Assembly: GCF_003047105.1 (NCBI RefSeq)
Contig: NZ_CP028475.1
Span: forward strand, 1,550,001 to 1,614,000
Reading direction: 5' to 3'
DNA from: Celeribacter baekdonensis
GTDB lineage: Bacteria; Pseudomonadota; Alphaproteobacteria; Rhodobacterales; Rhodobacteraceae
DNA: 64,000 nucleotides
How positions within the stretch are numbered: position 1 is the stretch's first letter; each line of letters begins with the position of its first letter. The notes beneath the pieces were generated by a model that was not told the DNA's origin, searched no databases, and saw nothing but the letters and a program-made list of their open reading frames with translations. Shown here in pieces: positions 27,469 to 37,391 of this stretch. A program made the translations under genes and the position numbers.

Positions 27469-28992
27469 ATGAATGACATCGCCACACTTCAGGACGCACG
27501 CACCGACAAAGCGGACGCGGCAACACCGTCGGTGATCACCTCCTATGCGGGGGCCGTGCCCCATAACATCGAGGCCGAGCAACAACTCTTGGGCGCACTT
27601 TTGACCAACAACGATGTGTTCGACAAAATCGCCTCGATCATCTCGCCCGACCATTTTTTCGACCCGGTGCACAAAGACATTTACGAGAAGGCTCAGGAGC
27701 GCATTCAAAAGAATATGCTCGCCTCTCCGGTGACGTTGAAAGCCTATATGGAGGACCATGAGGGCCTGAAAGAACTCGGTGGCCCGGCCTATTTGGCGCG
27801 TCTGGCGGCAAGTGCCATTTCGACCTATGCGGTGCGTGACTATGCCCAGTTGATCTATGATCTGTTCTTACGCCGTCAGTTGATTGAGCTGGGCAACGAG
27901 ATTGCGGGCTCTGCCGCTTCTGGTTCCGACATTCGTGATCCCGGCGAGCAAATCGTGGCCGCCGAACAGCGGCTGTACACGCTGGCCGAACAGGGCAAGG
28001 GCGAAACCGGGTTCACCTCCTTCCTCTCCGCCGTCACCCAAGCCGTGCTCAACGCCAATGCCGCCTATGAGCGCGGTGGCGGCATGGCGGGGATTCAGAC
28101 CCACCTCAACGATCTCGATAAAAAGATGGGCGGCTTGCACAAGTCCGACTTGATCATCTTGGCCGGACGTCCGTCGATGGGCAAAACCTCGCTGGCCACC
28201 AACATCGCCTTCAACATCGCCAAGGCCTATAAAAAGGGCACGCTGCCGGATGGGCGCGTCGGTGCAGTCGAGGGCGGGGTTGTCGGGTTTTATTCGCTTG
28301 AGATGAGCGCCGAACAGTTGGCGGCGCGGATCCTGGCCGAGGCCTCTGAGATTTCGTCGCATAAAATCCGCCAAGGTGACATGACCGAAGATCAGTTCCG
28401 CCGCTTTGTCGAAGCCGCCAAAACGCTTGAGACCTGCCCGCTTTATATCGACGACACCCCGGCCATTCCAATCTCGCAATTGGCGGCGCGCGCGCGGCGG
28501 TTGCAACGGACGCACGGGCTTGATCTGTTGATCATCGACTATCTGCAACTGGTGCGCGGCACCGCACGCAGCCAAGGCAACCGGGTGCAGGAGATCGGTG
28601 AGATTTCCATGGGCCTCAAAGCCATCGCCAAAGAACTCAACATCCCGGTGATCGCGCTCTCCCAGCTCAGCCGGACGGTGGAGAGCCGCGACGACAAACG
28701 GCCACAGCTTTCGGATTTGCGTGAATCCGGCTCGATCGAGCAAGACGCCGATGTGGTGATGTTTGTCTATCGTGGCGAATATTACAAAGAGCGCGAAAAG
28801 CCCGAAGAGCATGATATGGAGGCCACGACGCGCTGGGTCGAGGATATGGAGCGGCTGCACGGCAAGGCCGAAGTCATCCTTGGCAAGCAACGTCACGGCC
28901 CGATTGGCACGGTGGAACTGAGCTTTGAGGCGGAATTCACCCGCTTTGGCAACCTCATCCAGCCGTGGCAACAAAACGAACCCGAATACTAA
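27469..28992 (+). CDS. dnaB: Replicative DNA helicase
   Basis: The hexameric fork helicase, 507 residues. The N-terminal domain opens NIEAEQQLLGALLTNNDVFDKI. The RecA-like domain has the Walker A motif GRPSMGKTSLA, Walker B LLIIDYLQLV, ALSQLSRTVESRDDKRPQLSDLRESGSIEQDADVVMFVYR and the C-terminal KQRHGPIGTVEL. There is no intein. The ATG at 27469 follows AGAGGG. The open frame runs further upstream, but without homology and through the terminator region. Confidence 0.97.
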   Translation: MNDIATLQDARTDKADAATPSVITSYAGAVPHNIEAEQQLLGALLTNNDVFDKIASIISPDHFFDPVHKDIYEKAQERIQKNMLASPVTLKAYMEDHEGLKELGGPAYLARLAASAISTYAVRDYAQLIYDLFLRRQLIELGNEIAGSAASGSDIRDPGEQIVAAEQRLYTLAEQGKGETGFTSFLSAVTQAVLNANAAYERGGGMAGIQTHLNDLDKKMGGLHKSDLIILAGRPSMGKTSLATNIAFNIAKAYKKGTLPDGRVGAVEGGVVGFYSLEMSAEQLAARILAEASEISSHKIRQGDMTEDQFRRFVEAAKTLETCPLYIDDTPAIPISQLAARARRLQRTHGLDLLIIDYLQLVRGTARSQGNRVQEIGEISMGLKAIAKELNIPVIALSQLSRTVESRDDKRPQLSDLRESGSIEQDADVVMFVYRGEYYKEREKPEEHDMEATTRWVEDMERLHGKAEVILGKQRHGPIGTVELSFEAEFTRFGNLIQPWQQNEPEY

Positions 28993-29090
28993 GACCCAAT
29001 ACATAAGGACATCGGACCCGCCCGCGCGCGTTTTAAGCCTGCGTATAGATTTGCGCTTGCACAGAGCCGCGTGGAGGGTCAAAAAACGCC

Positions 29091-30131
29091 ATGGCTACAT
29101 CTGTTTTACATATTGATCTCACGGCTCTGACCGACAATTGGCGGGCGCTGGACCGTTTGACCGCACCCTCTGTGGAAACCGCCGCCGTGATCAAAGCGGA
29201 CGCTTACGGGCTTGGCGTGGCCAAGGTCGGACGCGCTTTGGTTAAGGCCGGGGTGAAAAAGTTTTTCGTGGCCGCCGCCGAGGAAGGTGTGGCCCTGCGC
29301 GCGGCCATCGGTCCCTCGCCGTGGATTGGGGTGTTTGGCGGTCATATGGCCGGGGACACCGACATGATCGCGGATATGCATCTTGTACCGATGCTCAATT
29401 CCCTGGATCAAATCACCCGCCATTTCGAAGCCCTCCCCGGCGCGCCCTTCGGCATTCAACTTGACACCGGGATGAACCGTCTGGGTCTTGAAGCGCCCGA
29501 ATGGGATGCGGTCAAAGATCTGGTGATCAAAGCCCGCCCCGATCTGATCATGTCGCATCTGGCCTGTGCCGATGAGCCAAAGCATCCGATGAACGCCCAT
29601 CAACTGGCCAATTTCCGCCAGATGACCGAGGGCTTGACCGTGCCGCGTGCCTTATCAGCGACGGGTGGGATTTTGCTTGGGCCGGACTATCATTTCGATC
29701 TGGTGCGTCCGGGCATCGGCCTTTACGGCGGCTTACCGTTTGAAGACAGCAAACCCGTGGTGCGGCTGGAATGTCCTGTGATCCAGACCCGCGATGTCGC
29801 GCCCAATGAAACCGTCGGCTATTCCAACACATGGACCGCCGAAGTGCCCTCTCGGATCGCCACGATTTCCGCCGGTTACGCCGATGGTATTTCTCGGAAA
29901 ATCTCCAACGCTGCGGTGCTGTTTGACGGTGACACCCCCTGCCCTCTGGTGGGCCGCGTGTCGATGGATTTGATCACCGTGGACATCACCCACCTCGATC
30001 ACGTGCCCAAATCGCTTGATCTTTTATGCCCGCATCAAACGGTCGATGATCTGGCCGATGTGGCGGGCACGATTGGTTATGAAATCCTGACCTCTTTGGG
30101 CGCACGCTATCTGCGGCGGTATATCGGATGA
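29091..30131 (+). CDS. alr: Alanine racemase
   Basis: The PLP enzyme that makes D-alanine for peptidoglycan. It is 346 residues. PLP Lys35 is in [12 protein letters not shown]. The second catalytic base Tyr is in [19 protein letters not shown] and [13 protein letters not shown] are the PLP and substrate motifs. The stop overlaps the start of mlaE (ATGA at 30128-30131), so these genes are co-translated. Confidence 0.96.
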   Translation: MATSVLHIDLTALTDNWRALDRLTAPSVETAAVIKADAYGLGVAKVGRALVKAGVKKFFVAAAEEGVALRAAIGPSPWIGVFGGHMAGDTDMIADMHLVPMLNSLDQITRHFEALPGAPFGIQLDTGMNRLGLEAPEWDAVKDLVIKARPDLIMSHLACADEPKHPMNAHQLANFRQMTEGLTVPRALSATGGILLGPDYHFDLVRPGIGLYGGLPFEDSKPVVRLECPVIQTRDVAPNETVGYSNTWTAEVPSRIATISAGYADGISRKISNAAVLFDGDTPCPLVGRVSMDLITVDITHLDHVPKSLDLLCPHQTVDDLADVAGTIGYEILTSLGARYLRRYIG

Positions 30132-30930
30132 GCCTCCCCCGCGCGGCCAACCCAATCTTGCACCTGCTGGCCCGTTTGGGCGCGGCAGTGCTTGGGGCTT
30201 TTGCCGCTGTGGGCCGTTTGACGCTGTTCACGCTCTCGACCTTCCGTCACATCCTCACGCCGCCGTTTTACAGTCGCGAATTCTTTCACGCCTTGATGAC
30301 TGTCGGCTACCTGTCCCTGCCCGTTGTCGGGTTGACCGCGCTGTTCACGGGGGGGCTTTGGCGTTGCAAATCTATGCCGGTGGCGCACGGTTTTCGGCCG
30401 AACAAGTGGTGCCACAAATCGTCGCCTTGGGGGTCGTGCGCGAACTCGGCCCGGTGATGGTCGGGCTGATGATGGCGGCTCGGGTGACCTCGTCCATTGC
30501 CGCCGAAATCGCCACGATGAAAGTCACCGAACAAATCGACGCGCTGGTCACCCTCTCGACCAATCCGATGAAATACCTCGCCGCCCCGCGCGTTTTGGCC
30601 GGGCTGTTGACCGTGCCGTTTTTGGTGGCGGTGGGCGACACAGTCGGAGTATTTGGCGGCTGGTTTGTCTCCGTCAAGTCGCTCGACTTCAATTCCGCCA
30701 CCTACCTCAAAAACACCATAGATTTCCTTGAGATGCCCGACATCGTCTCGTCATTGGTCAAAGGGGCTGCGTTTGGCGTCATCGCCACGTTGATGGGCTG
30801 TTATTTCGGGATGAATTCGGGCCGGGGCGCGCAGGGCGTGGGGCAAGCAACCAAATCCTCGGTCGTCGCCGCCGCCGTGTTGATCCTGGCCGCCAACTTC
30901 CTTTTGACACAGGCGTTTTTTGCCGCATGA
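30128..30930 (+). pseudogene. mlaE: MlaE-family ABC lipid transporter permease, one frameshift
   Basis: The permease of an Mla-type system that moves phospholipids between the membranes. The first frame has the N-terminal membrane part up to VVGLTALFTGG. The second resumes at ALQIYAGGARFSAEQVVPQIV and includes ELGPVMVGLMMAARVTSSIAAEIATMKVTEQIDAL, the signature MlaE region. The break is in a run of seven G (30349-30355). Eight G restore TGGALALQIYAGG. The total of 803 bases is one short of whole codons. It overlaps alr and mlaF by 4 bases each. No mlaD or mlaC is nearby. Confidence 0.85.
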
Positions 30931-31676
30931 TCACGCTGACCGACGTTCATAAATCCTTTGGATCGAAACAGATCCTGCGCGGTGTCAACCTGACGGTGGA
31001 GCGCGGCGAAAGCTGTGTCATCATCGGCGGATCGGGCACCGGGAAATCGGTCATGCTCAAGTGCATTTTGGGCCTTGTGATCCCGGATCAAGGCACGATT
31101 ACGGTCGATGGCGAAGAGGTCACCGCCAGTGGCGACCGCGACGCGTTTTTGGCCCGGTTTGGCATGTTGTTCCAAGGCGCGGCCCTGTTTGACAGCCTTC
31201 CAGTTTGGCAAAACGTTGCCTTTCGACTGTTGCGCGGCTCGTTAAAACGGCCCCGCGCCCAAGCGCGTGAGATCGCGATTGAGAAACTGCGCCGGGTCGG
31301 GTTGTCGCCCGATGTGGCCGATCAATTTCCCGCCGAACTGTCGGGCGGCATGCAAAAACGTGTGGGCCTTGCCCGCGCCATTGCCGCCGATCCCGAAATC
31401 ATTTTCTTTGACGAACCGACCACCGGGTTGGACCCGATCATGGCCGGGGTGATCAACGAATTGATCCGCGAGATCGTGGTGGAAATGGGCGCGACCGCGC
31501 TGACCATCACCCATGACATGACCTCGGTGCGCGCGATTGCCGACAAGGTGGCAATGTTGCATGGCGGCAAAATGCGTTGGCATGGTCCCGTGGCACACAT
31601 GGACACGGCGAACGACCCGTATCTCACCCAATTCATCACCGGCTCACCGCATGGGCCGATCGAGACCCTGCGCTAA
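30927..31676 (+). CDS. mlaF: Mla-type ABC transporter ATP-binding protein
   Basis: The ATPase partner of MlaE, 249 residues. Walker A is IGGSGTGKSVMLK, the signature is ELSGGMQKRVGLARAIA, Walker B is IIFFDEPTTGLDP, and the H-loop is ALTITHDM. The start overlaps mlaE by 4 bases. The system probably maintains outer-membrane lipid asymmetry; this is inferred from the family. Confidence 0.94.
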   Translation: MITLTDVHKSFGSKQILRGVNLTVERGESCVIIGGSGTGKSVMLKCILGLVIPDQGTITVDGEEVTASGDRDAFLARFGMLFQGAALFDSLPVWQNVAFRLLRGSLKRPRAQAREIAIEKLRRVGLSPDVADQFPAELSGGMQKRVGLARAIAADPEIIFFDEPTTGLDPIMAGVINELIREIVVEMGATALTITHDMTSVRAIADKVAMLHGGKMRWHGPVAHMDTANDPYLTQFITGSPHGPIETLR

Positions 31677-31808
31677 GTGTCGACAATTGCACATTTTAGG
31701 CAAAACTGTTTCCAAAGCGGAAACAAAAACCCTCTAACCCACATGAATCATTGATTTTTCTTTGCCCGCACGGTTTCGTTAACCGGCGGGTAATGATGGG
31801 GGCTGATC

Positions 31809-32609
31809 ATGGTCGATCAAATGGACGGGCGAACGGGATTTCGCCTGATGCAGCATGTGCTGCAAGACATGGCAAAATGGACGATCATCGCGCTGGCAAT
31901 TGCCGCGTCTGTGAGCACGGCTTTGTCTTTCGCCGGGCTCTGGCCTTGGCTTGGGATGCAGGTAGAGATCCACGGCGGTGAGACCGTCCAAGTTGGCCCC
32001 TATGTGCAAACTGGCCTGACAATCCTATTGCTGTCGCTCTGTGCGTTTTTGCCCGGTGTGAACCGGATGCTCGACCTTGAACGCAGCCACCGCAGCTTTG
32101 CCGTTTCGATGCAAGACGTGGCACAGGCCTATCGCCTCAGCCATGCCACAGATCGAGACAGCGCCTTTGCCCTCTCCTCAGAGTTTGACAGCGTCCGCGC
32201 CCGCCTTCATCATCTGCGCGCTCATCCCGATCTGGCCAGTTTGGAGCCGGAAGTGATGGAACTGGCGGCGCAGATGTCGCACACCACCCGCGATCTGGCC
32301 CAGATTTATTCCGACGAAAAAGTCACCCGCGCCAAGGTGTTTTTGACCGAACGGCAACAAGACCTTGAGGCATTTCAAGACAAGCTCGATCTGGCGCTCT
32401 CCATCACCGAAGAATTGAAACGCTGGCAACGTGACATCGAAGCCAGTGAACGCGAGGCGAACCGTCACATGGACCGTCTTGAGCGTGATCTCAAAGAGGT
32501 GCTGCCGGGACTTGGCTATGAGTTGGACGATCTCGACATGGCCGACGACGACGGCAAGGTGGTGTCCATGCCCAAATCTGCGATGAGCACGCCAGATCGG
32601 ACCAATTAG
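31809..32609 (+). CDS. Membrane protein with long coiled coil, conserved in Rhodobacteraceae
   Basis: A 266-residue protein with two hydrophobic segments (about residues 24-46 and 66-84), then about 160 residues of predominantly helical, heptad-rich sequence ending in an acidic patch (DDLDMADDDGK). No catalytic motif is seen. Similar proteins beside radA have been labelled DNA repair protein in related genomes, but nothing in the sequence supports that. A near-CtrA pattern, TTAA-N7-GTAA, occurs at 31779-31793. It is followed 82 bases later by a PqiA-like gene. Confidence 0.55.
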   Translation: MVDQMDGRTGFRLMQHVLQDMAKWTIIALAIAASVSTALSFAGLWPWLGMQVEIHGGETVQVGPYVQTGLTILLLSLCAFLPGVNRMLDLERSHRSFAVSMQDVAQAYRLSHATDRDSAFALSSEFDSVRARLHHLRAHPDLASLEPEVMELAAQMSHTTRDLAQIYSDEKVTRAKVFLTERQQDLEAFQDKLDLALSITEELKRWQRDIEASEREANRHMDRLERDLKEVLPGLGYELDDLDMADDDGKVVSMPKSAMSTPDRTN

Positions 32610-32691
32610 CCGTCATGTAGCCGTCATGGGGCGTGGCCCGGGGCAGATCAGCACTCTTGCAATCGCGCCGTGACACTGCCACTTCGATGAT

Positions 32692-33156
32692 ATGACAGTC
32701 CCGCGCCTTCTCAATCTTTCGCTTTTGATCCTGTTTCCGATCTCCTGGATCGCGCCTCTGATGCGCGCCGGTCTATTGCCGCTGTTTGGCCTGTCCGATA
32801 TTTCGGTCCTCTCTGGCATTGGCGGGCTGTGGCACAAAGATATTTTTCTCGCCCTCGTGGTCGTGTTCTTCGCCCTGATCGCCCCCATCGCCAAGGTCCT
32901 TGCCCTTGAGGGTCTCTTGTCTGGCCGCCTGCCCGCTCGGATCAAGCCCTGGTTGTTTCACCTTGGGCGGTTGGCGATGGCGGATGTGTTTTTGATCGCG
33001 ATCTATATCACTCTGGCCAAAGGCATGGGCGTTGGCCGACTTGAGGTCGGGTGGGGACTATACCTGTTCACGTTTTGCGTGTTGCTCAGTCTGGCTTTGA
33101 GTATTTTCACCACGGCAAAGGCCGAAGACTTGCGCAGCGCCCCCTTGAAAGATTAG
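32692..33156 (+). CDS. Paraquat-inducible protein A (PqiA) single-module membrane protein
   Basis: A 154-residue protein with four hydrophobic helices. It follows the PqiA module layout (LLILFPISWIAPLMR, LWHKDIFLALVVVFFALIAPIAKVL, LGRLAMADVFLIAIYI). This is a single unit, not the double module of E. coli PqiA, and the usual zinc-ribbon cysteines are absent. Family members work with MCE-type lipid carriers, which may connect it to the mlaEF pair upstream. radA follows after 31 bases. Confidence 0.7.
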   Translation: MTVPRLLNLSLLILFPISWIAPLMRAGLLPLFGLSDISVLSGIGGLWHKDIFLALVVVFFALIAPIAKVLALEGLLSGRLPARIKPWLFHLGRLAMADVFLIAIYITLAKGMGVGRLEVGWGLYLFTFCVLLSLALSIFTTAKAEDLRSAPLKD

Positions 33157-33187
33157 AACGAAGCAAGAACGAGCAGGGAGCGCCAAA

Positions 33188-34558
33188 ATGGTCAAGGCAC
33201 AAAAGAATTTCGTCTGTTCCAATTGCGCGGCAGTGACGACCAAATGGTCCGGGCGCTGTGACGGCTGTGGCGAATGGAACTCCATTTCCGAGGAAAAGCC
33301 CCTATCGGCCTCGGGGCCAGCGAAAAAGACGCTGGGCGGGCTGCGCGGCAAGGAAATTCCACTCTCCGCCCTGTCCGACAAAGAAGCGCCGCCGAAACGC
33401 ACCTCCTGCGGCTTGACCGAATTCGACCGGGTTTTGGGCGGAGGCTTGGTCCCGTCTTCGGCCATCTTGGTCGGCGGTGATCCGGGCATCGGCAAATCGA
33501 CACTGTTGCTTCAGGCGGCGGCGAAATTTGCCATGGCGGGACTGAAGGTCATCTATATTTCCGGCGAGGAATCCGCCGCCCAAGTGCGGATGCGGGCGCA
33601 ACGGTTGGGTCTTGGCAATGCGCCGGTGCGGCTCGGGGCCGAAACCAACCTGCGCGACATCTTGACGACGCTTGAGGCGGAAATGCCCGATCTGGTGATC
33701 ATCGACTCGATCCAGACCATGTGGGCCGACAATGTCGAAAGCGCACCGGGATCGGTGTCGCAGGTGCGTGCGGCGGCGCATGAATTGGTGACCTTCGCCA
33801 AATCGCGCGGTGTGTCGGTGGTTTTGGTCGGCCATGTCACCAAAGACGGACAATTGGCAGGCCCGCGTGTGGTCGAGCATATGGTCGACACGGTTTTGTA
33901 TTTCGAAGGCGAACGTGGTCACCATTTCCGCCTGTTGCGCGCGGTCAAAAACCGTTTTGGCCCGGCGCATGAGATTGGCGTGTTTGAAATGACCGGTGAT
34001 GGCTTGCGCGAAGTGACCAACCCCTCCGCGCTCTTTCTATCCGAACGCGATCAACCAGCCCCCGGATCGGTGGTGTTTGCCGGGATTGAAGGCACGCGGC
34101 CGGTGCTGGTCGAGTTTCAGGCGCTTGTCGCCCCCTCGCCCCACGCCCAAGCCCGGCGCACGGTGGTCGGCTGGGACGGATCGCGTTTGGCGATGATCCT
34201 GGCCGTGTTGGAAAGCCGATGTGGTATTCCCTTTGCCGGGCTGGACGTTTATCTGAACGTGGCGGGCGGAATGAAAGTGTCGGAACCTGCCGCCGATCTG
34301 GCGGTGGCGGCGGCGTTGATTTCGGCCCGTGAAGATCAGGCTTTGCCAAAAGATTGTGTGGTTTTCGGGGAACTTTCGCTCTCTGGCAGCTTGCGACCCG
34401 TTGGTCAGACCGAAAACAGGTTGAAAGAAGCCAAAAAACTTGGTTTTTCATCGGCCATCGCCCCGGCCCGTTCCAAGGCTGGAGAAAAAAGCGGCATGGA
34501 CGTCCGGCAGATGAGTGATCTGGTGGGGTTTGTCGGAGAGGTTTTTGGCGCGGGCTAA
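33188..34558 (+). CDS. radA: DNA repair protein RadA
   Basis: A RecA-like branch-migration ATPase, 456 residues. In order: C4 zinc finger (CSNCAAVTTKWSGRCDGC), Walker A GGDPGIGKST, the RadA-specific KNRFG motif (AVKNRFGPAHEIGVFEM), and a C-terminal Lon-protease-like domain (YLNVAGGMKVSEPAADLAVA). The protein is complete. cvpA follows 28 bases later. Confidence 0.97.
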   Translation: MVKAQKNFVCSNCAAVTTKWSGRCDGCGEWNSISEEKPLSASGPAKKTLGGLRGKEIPLSALSDKEAPPKRTSCGLTEFDRVLGGGLVPSSAILVGGDPGIGKSTLLLQAAAKFAMAGLKVIYISGEESAAQVRMRAQRLGLGNAPVRLGAETNLRDILTTLEAEMPDLVIIDSIQTMWADNVESAPGSVSQVRAAAHELVTFAKSRGVSVVLVGHVTKDGQLAGPRVVEHMVDTVLYFEGERGHHFRLLRAVKNRFGPAHEIGVFEMTGDGLREVTNPSALFLSERDQPAPGSVVFAGIEGTRPVLVEFQALVAPSPHAQARRTVVGWDGSRLAMILAVLESRCGIPFAGLDVYLNVAGGMKVSEPAADLAVAAALISAREDQALPKDCVVFGELSLSGSLRPVGQTENRLKEAKKLGFSSAIAPARSKAGEKSGMDVRQMSDLVGFVGEVFGAG

Positions 34559-34586
34559 CGCGCTCAGAGTTCAAAAGAGAGGCGCC

Positions 34587-35141
34587 ATGGAAGGCTTTAC
34601 AATCATCGACGGCATCGTCGCATTGGTCATCGTCGTATCGGCGATCCTGGCCTATTCACGCGGATTTGTGCGCGAAGGCATGGCGATTGCCGGATGGATC
34701 GTCGCCGCGGTCCTTGGCTATATGTTTGCCCCCAAGGCCGTGCCTTTGGTCAAAGAAGTGCCCTATCTTGGCGATTACATCTCTGGATCTTGCGAACTCT
34801 CGGTGATCACCGGATTTTTCGCGGTCTTCGCCGTGGCGTTGATCGTCGTGTCGATCTTTACGCCGCTGTTTTCCTCCGCCGTTCAACGTTCCGCGTTGGG
34901 GGGCGTTGATCAGGGGCTTGGGTTTCTGTTCGGTGTGATCCGCGGCATCATTTTGGTCGCCATCGCTTTGGTGATCTTTGACCGCGTCTCCACCGGCGAT
35001 CCGATTGACGTTTTGGAAAACTCTCGTACCGTCAAAGTCTTTGCCCGCTCGCAAGACAAACTGGACGAGAGCCTGCCCGAGGATGCACCCGATTGGATCA
35101 CCTCGCGCTATCAGTCCTTGGTCTCGACCTGTACCGAGTAA
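34587..35141 (+). CDS. cvpA: CvpA family membrane protein
   Basis: A 184-residue inner-membrane protein with four hydrophobic segments. IIDGIVALVIVVSAILAYSRGFVREGMAIAGWIVAAVLGY is the family signature region. E. coli CvpA is needed for colicin V production and precedes purF. The same order is seen here, with a terminator and 200 bases between the genes. The start at 34587 follows AAGAGAGG. Confidence 0.9.
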   Translation: MEGFTIIDGIVALVIVVSAILAYSRGFVREGMAIAGWIVAAVLGYMFAPKAVPLVKEVPYLGDYISGSCELSVITGFFAVFAVALIVVSIFTPLFSSAVQRSALGGVDQGLGFLFGVIRGIILVAIALVIFDRVSTGDPIDVLENSRTVKVFARSQDKLDESLPEDAPDWITSRYQSLVSTCTE

Positions 35142-35155
35142 ATCACCATTCCTTC

Positions 35156-35188
35156 GGGCGGCGCCAATCAGAGGCAGCCGCCCTTTTC
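35156..35188 (+). terminator. Terminator after cvpA
   Basis: GGGCGGCGCC (35156-35165) pairs with GGC-A-GCCGCCC (35173-35183) with one bulged A and a 7-base loop, followed by TTTT. It separates cvpA from purF. Confidence 0.7.
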
Positions 35189-35342
35189 ATGAACCCCTAC
35201 CTTGAAAGCCGTATACCCCGCCGGTCTCACGACGGAGCACAAGAAGTGATGAAATCTTTTGTGATCCTTTCGTGACACTGGGGCTGTTAGGTCTTAAAGG
35301 GTGGGACGAACCGCACAGCGTAGGATTCGGAGCTTGACCGAG

Positions 35343-36811
35343 ATGCTCGAAATGCCCCCGCTCACCCTTTTGACGATGACAAACTCAAAGAGGAATGTGG
35401 CGTCTTTGGCGCCGTTGGCGTTGCCGATGCCGCCTCTTTTATCGCCCTTGGCCTGCATGCGCTTCAGCATCGCGGCCAAGAAGCCGGCGGGATCGTCACC
35501 TATGACAACGAGGCCGGGTTTCAGTCGGCACGCCGCTTTGGCTATGTCCGTGACAATTTCACCTCGCAAAAGGTGATGGAAACCCTGCCCGGTCCGATCG
35601 GGATCGGCCATGTTCGCTATTCCACAGCGGGCTCCAAAGGCAACACCGCGATCCGTGACGTGCAGCCGTTCTTTGGCGAATTCGCCATGGGCGGGGCCGC
35701 GATTGCCCACAACGGCAATATTACCAATGCCGTCGCCCTGCGCCGCGAGCTGATTGAACGTGGCTCGATTTTCCAATCCAGCTCGGATTCGGAATGCATC
35801 ATTCACCTGATGGCCCGCTCGTTACAACGCAACATCCCTGAGCGGATGAAAGACGCGTTGCGCCGGGTTGAAGGTGCCTTTTCCGTCGTCGCCATGACCC
35901 GCACCAAACTGATCGGCGTGCGCGATCCGCGTGGCGTGCGGCCGCTGGTGTTGGGCAAAGTGGGCGACAAAGGCTATGTGCTCTCGTCTGAAACCTGTGC
36001 GCTTGACATCATCGGTGCCGAATTCGTCCGTGAGATTGAGCCCGGCGAAATGGTCGTGATCTCGGATGGCAAAGTCCAAAGTTCAAAACCGTTTGAGCCA
36101 AAGCCCTCGCGGTTCTGCATCTTTGAGCATGTGTATTTTTCCCGTCCCGACAGCATCTTAGAGGGGCGTTCCGTCTATGAGACCCGCCGTCAGATTGGTG
36201 TGGAATTGGCGATTGAAGCCCCCGTGGAGGCCGATCTGGTCTGTCCGGTGCCCGACTCCGGCACGCCCGCCGCCATCGGCTATGCGTTCCAATCCGGCAT
36301 TCCCTACGGCATGGGCATCATCCGCAACCAATATATGGGGCGGACGTTTATTGAGCCCTCAGAGCAGATCCGCAACATGGGTGTGCGCCTGAAACTGAAC
36401 GTCAACCGGGCGCTGATCCGCGACAAACGGATCATTCTGGTCGATGACTCTGTGGTGCGCGGCACAACTTCGCAAAAGATCAAAGACATGCTGTTGGACG
36501 CAGGGGCCGCCGAAGTCCATTTCCGCATCGCCTCGCCCCCGACCATGTGGCCCTGTTTCTACGGCGTCGACACGCCGGATCGCGACAAATTGCTGGCGGC
36601 TTACATGTCGGTCGAACAAATGCGCGTGCATTTGGGCGTCGACAGTTTGCAATTCATCTCGCTCGATGGCTTGTATCGCGCTGCGGGCGTGGCCGAAGGC
36701 CGCGACGCCGCCGCCCCGCGCTATTGCGATGCCTGTTTCTCCGGCGAATACCCGGTGGTGCCCTCCGATATGATCGACAAAGGGTTCAAACTCAAAACGG
36801 CAGCCGAATAA
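35343..36811 (+). pseudogene. purF: Amidophosphoribosyltransferase, one frameshift near the N-terminus
   Basis: The first committed enzyme of purine synthesis. From the ATG at 35343 the frame reads MLEMPP and then breaks in the C5 run 35355-35359. One added C gives PPAHPFDDDKLKEECGVFGAVG, the normal N-terminus with a short propeptide before the nucleophile Cys. The rest is intact: GLHALQHRGQEAGGI, IGHVRYSTAGSKGNTA, the PRPP loop LVDDSVVRGTTSQK and CDACFSGEYPV, with cysteines for the Fe-S cluster of Bacillus-type enzymes. Restored length is 489 residues. A sequencing-type error is likely because the gene is required for growth without purines. Confidence 0.9.
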
Positions 36812-37318
36812 GTGGCCTCTATCCTCGATCTTGATCCCCGCTGGCGCGCTCTTATGGCCAAAGGCGGGGTGATTGACATTGGCTTTGATCATCCGTCTGA
36901 GTGGCCCCATGCGCCGCGAGGCGATCTGGCCTTTGTCAAAGAGGGCGCGGATCAATTGGCCTCCGAGCTCTGCCGTTTGGATGAGGCCCGGTATCTGCGC
37001 GCCACGCTCACCCTGCCCATTCGCGGGGCCGACGATGCCTTGGTGGTCGCGCTGTGGGCCGAGGTGCCGCATCCGGTGTTTTACGCCTATCTTCAACATC
37101 TTGATGGTGGTGCCCTGCCCGAGGACACGCTGGCCGGTTTGGCCAATGATCTGTCTCCTTTGGCCGCCCAAGACTGCGCCCTGACGCTGAGCTTTGGCGA
37201 TGGCTCCGCACGGCCCAGCGTCACACTGACTGGCATCGCGGATATGTCCTTTGACGATCTTCTTGCGCTTTATGAGGCCAGTGGGACACTTGCGCGCGCC
37301 GAGCTGACGGCCCCTTGA
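36812..37318 (+). CDS. DUF2199-like protein
   Basis: A 168-residue soluble protein starting at GTG 36812, directly after the purF stop. RYLRATLTLPIRGADDALVVALWAEVPHPVFYAYLQ and the opening pattern (D-h-P-S-E-W-P-H) resemble DUF2199, though the usual N-terminal cysteine pair is missing. Direct abutment on purF suggests a shared transcript. Function is unknown. Confidence 0.6.
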   Translation: MASILDLDPRWRALMAKGGVIDIGFDHPSEWPHAPRGDLAFVKEGADQLASELCRLDEARYLRATLTLPIRGADDALVVALWAEVPHPVFYAYLQHLDGGALPEDTLAGLANDLSPLAAQDCALTLSFGDGSARPSVTLTGIADMSFDDLLALYEASGTLARAELTAP

Positions 37319-37391
37319 CCGCGCCGCAATTTCCCCGCACACATCGGTCCAAATTGGCCTTCAAACCGGCCCTGATGATTGGGAAGCAACC

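Noticed and set aside
31708..31724. Inverted repeat GTTTCC/GGAAAC after mlaF as a terminator
   Set aside because: The stem is only 6 bp. The following run is A, not T, on the strand of mlaF.
31779..31793. TTAA-N7-GTAA as a CtrA box
   Set aside because: The second half deviates from consensus. Only the 2546-2560 site is a full match.
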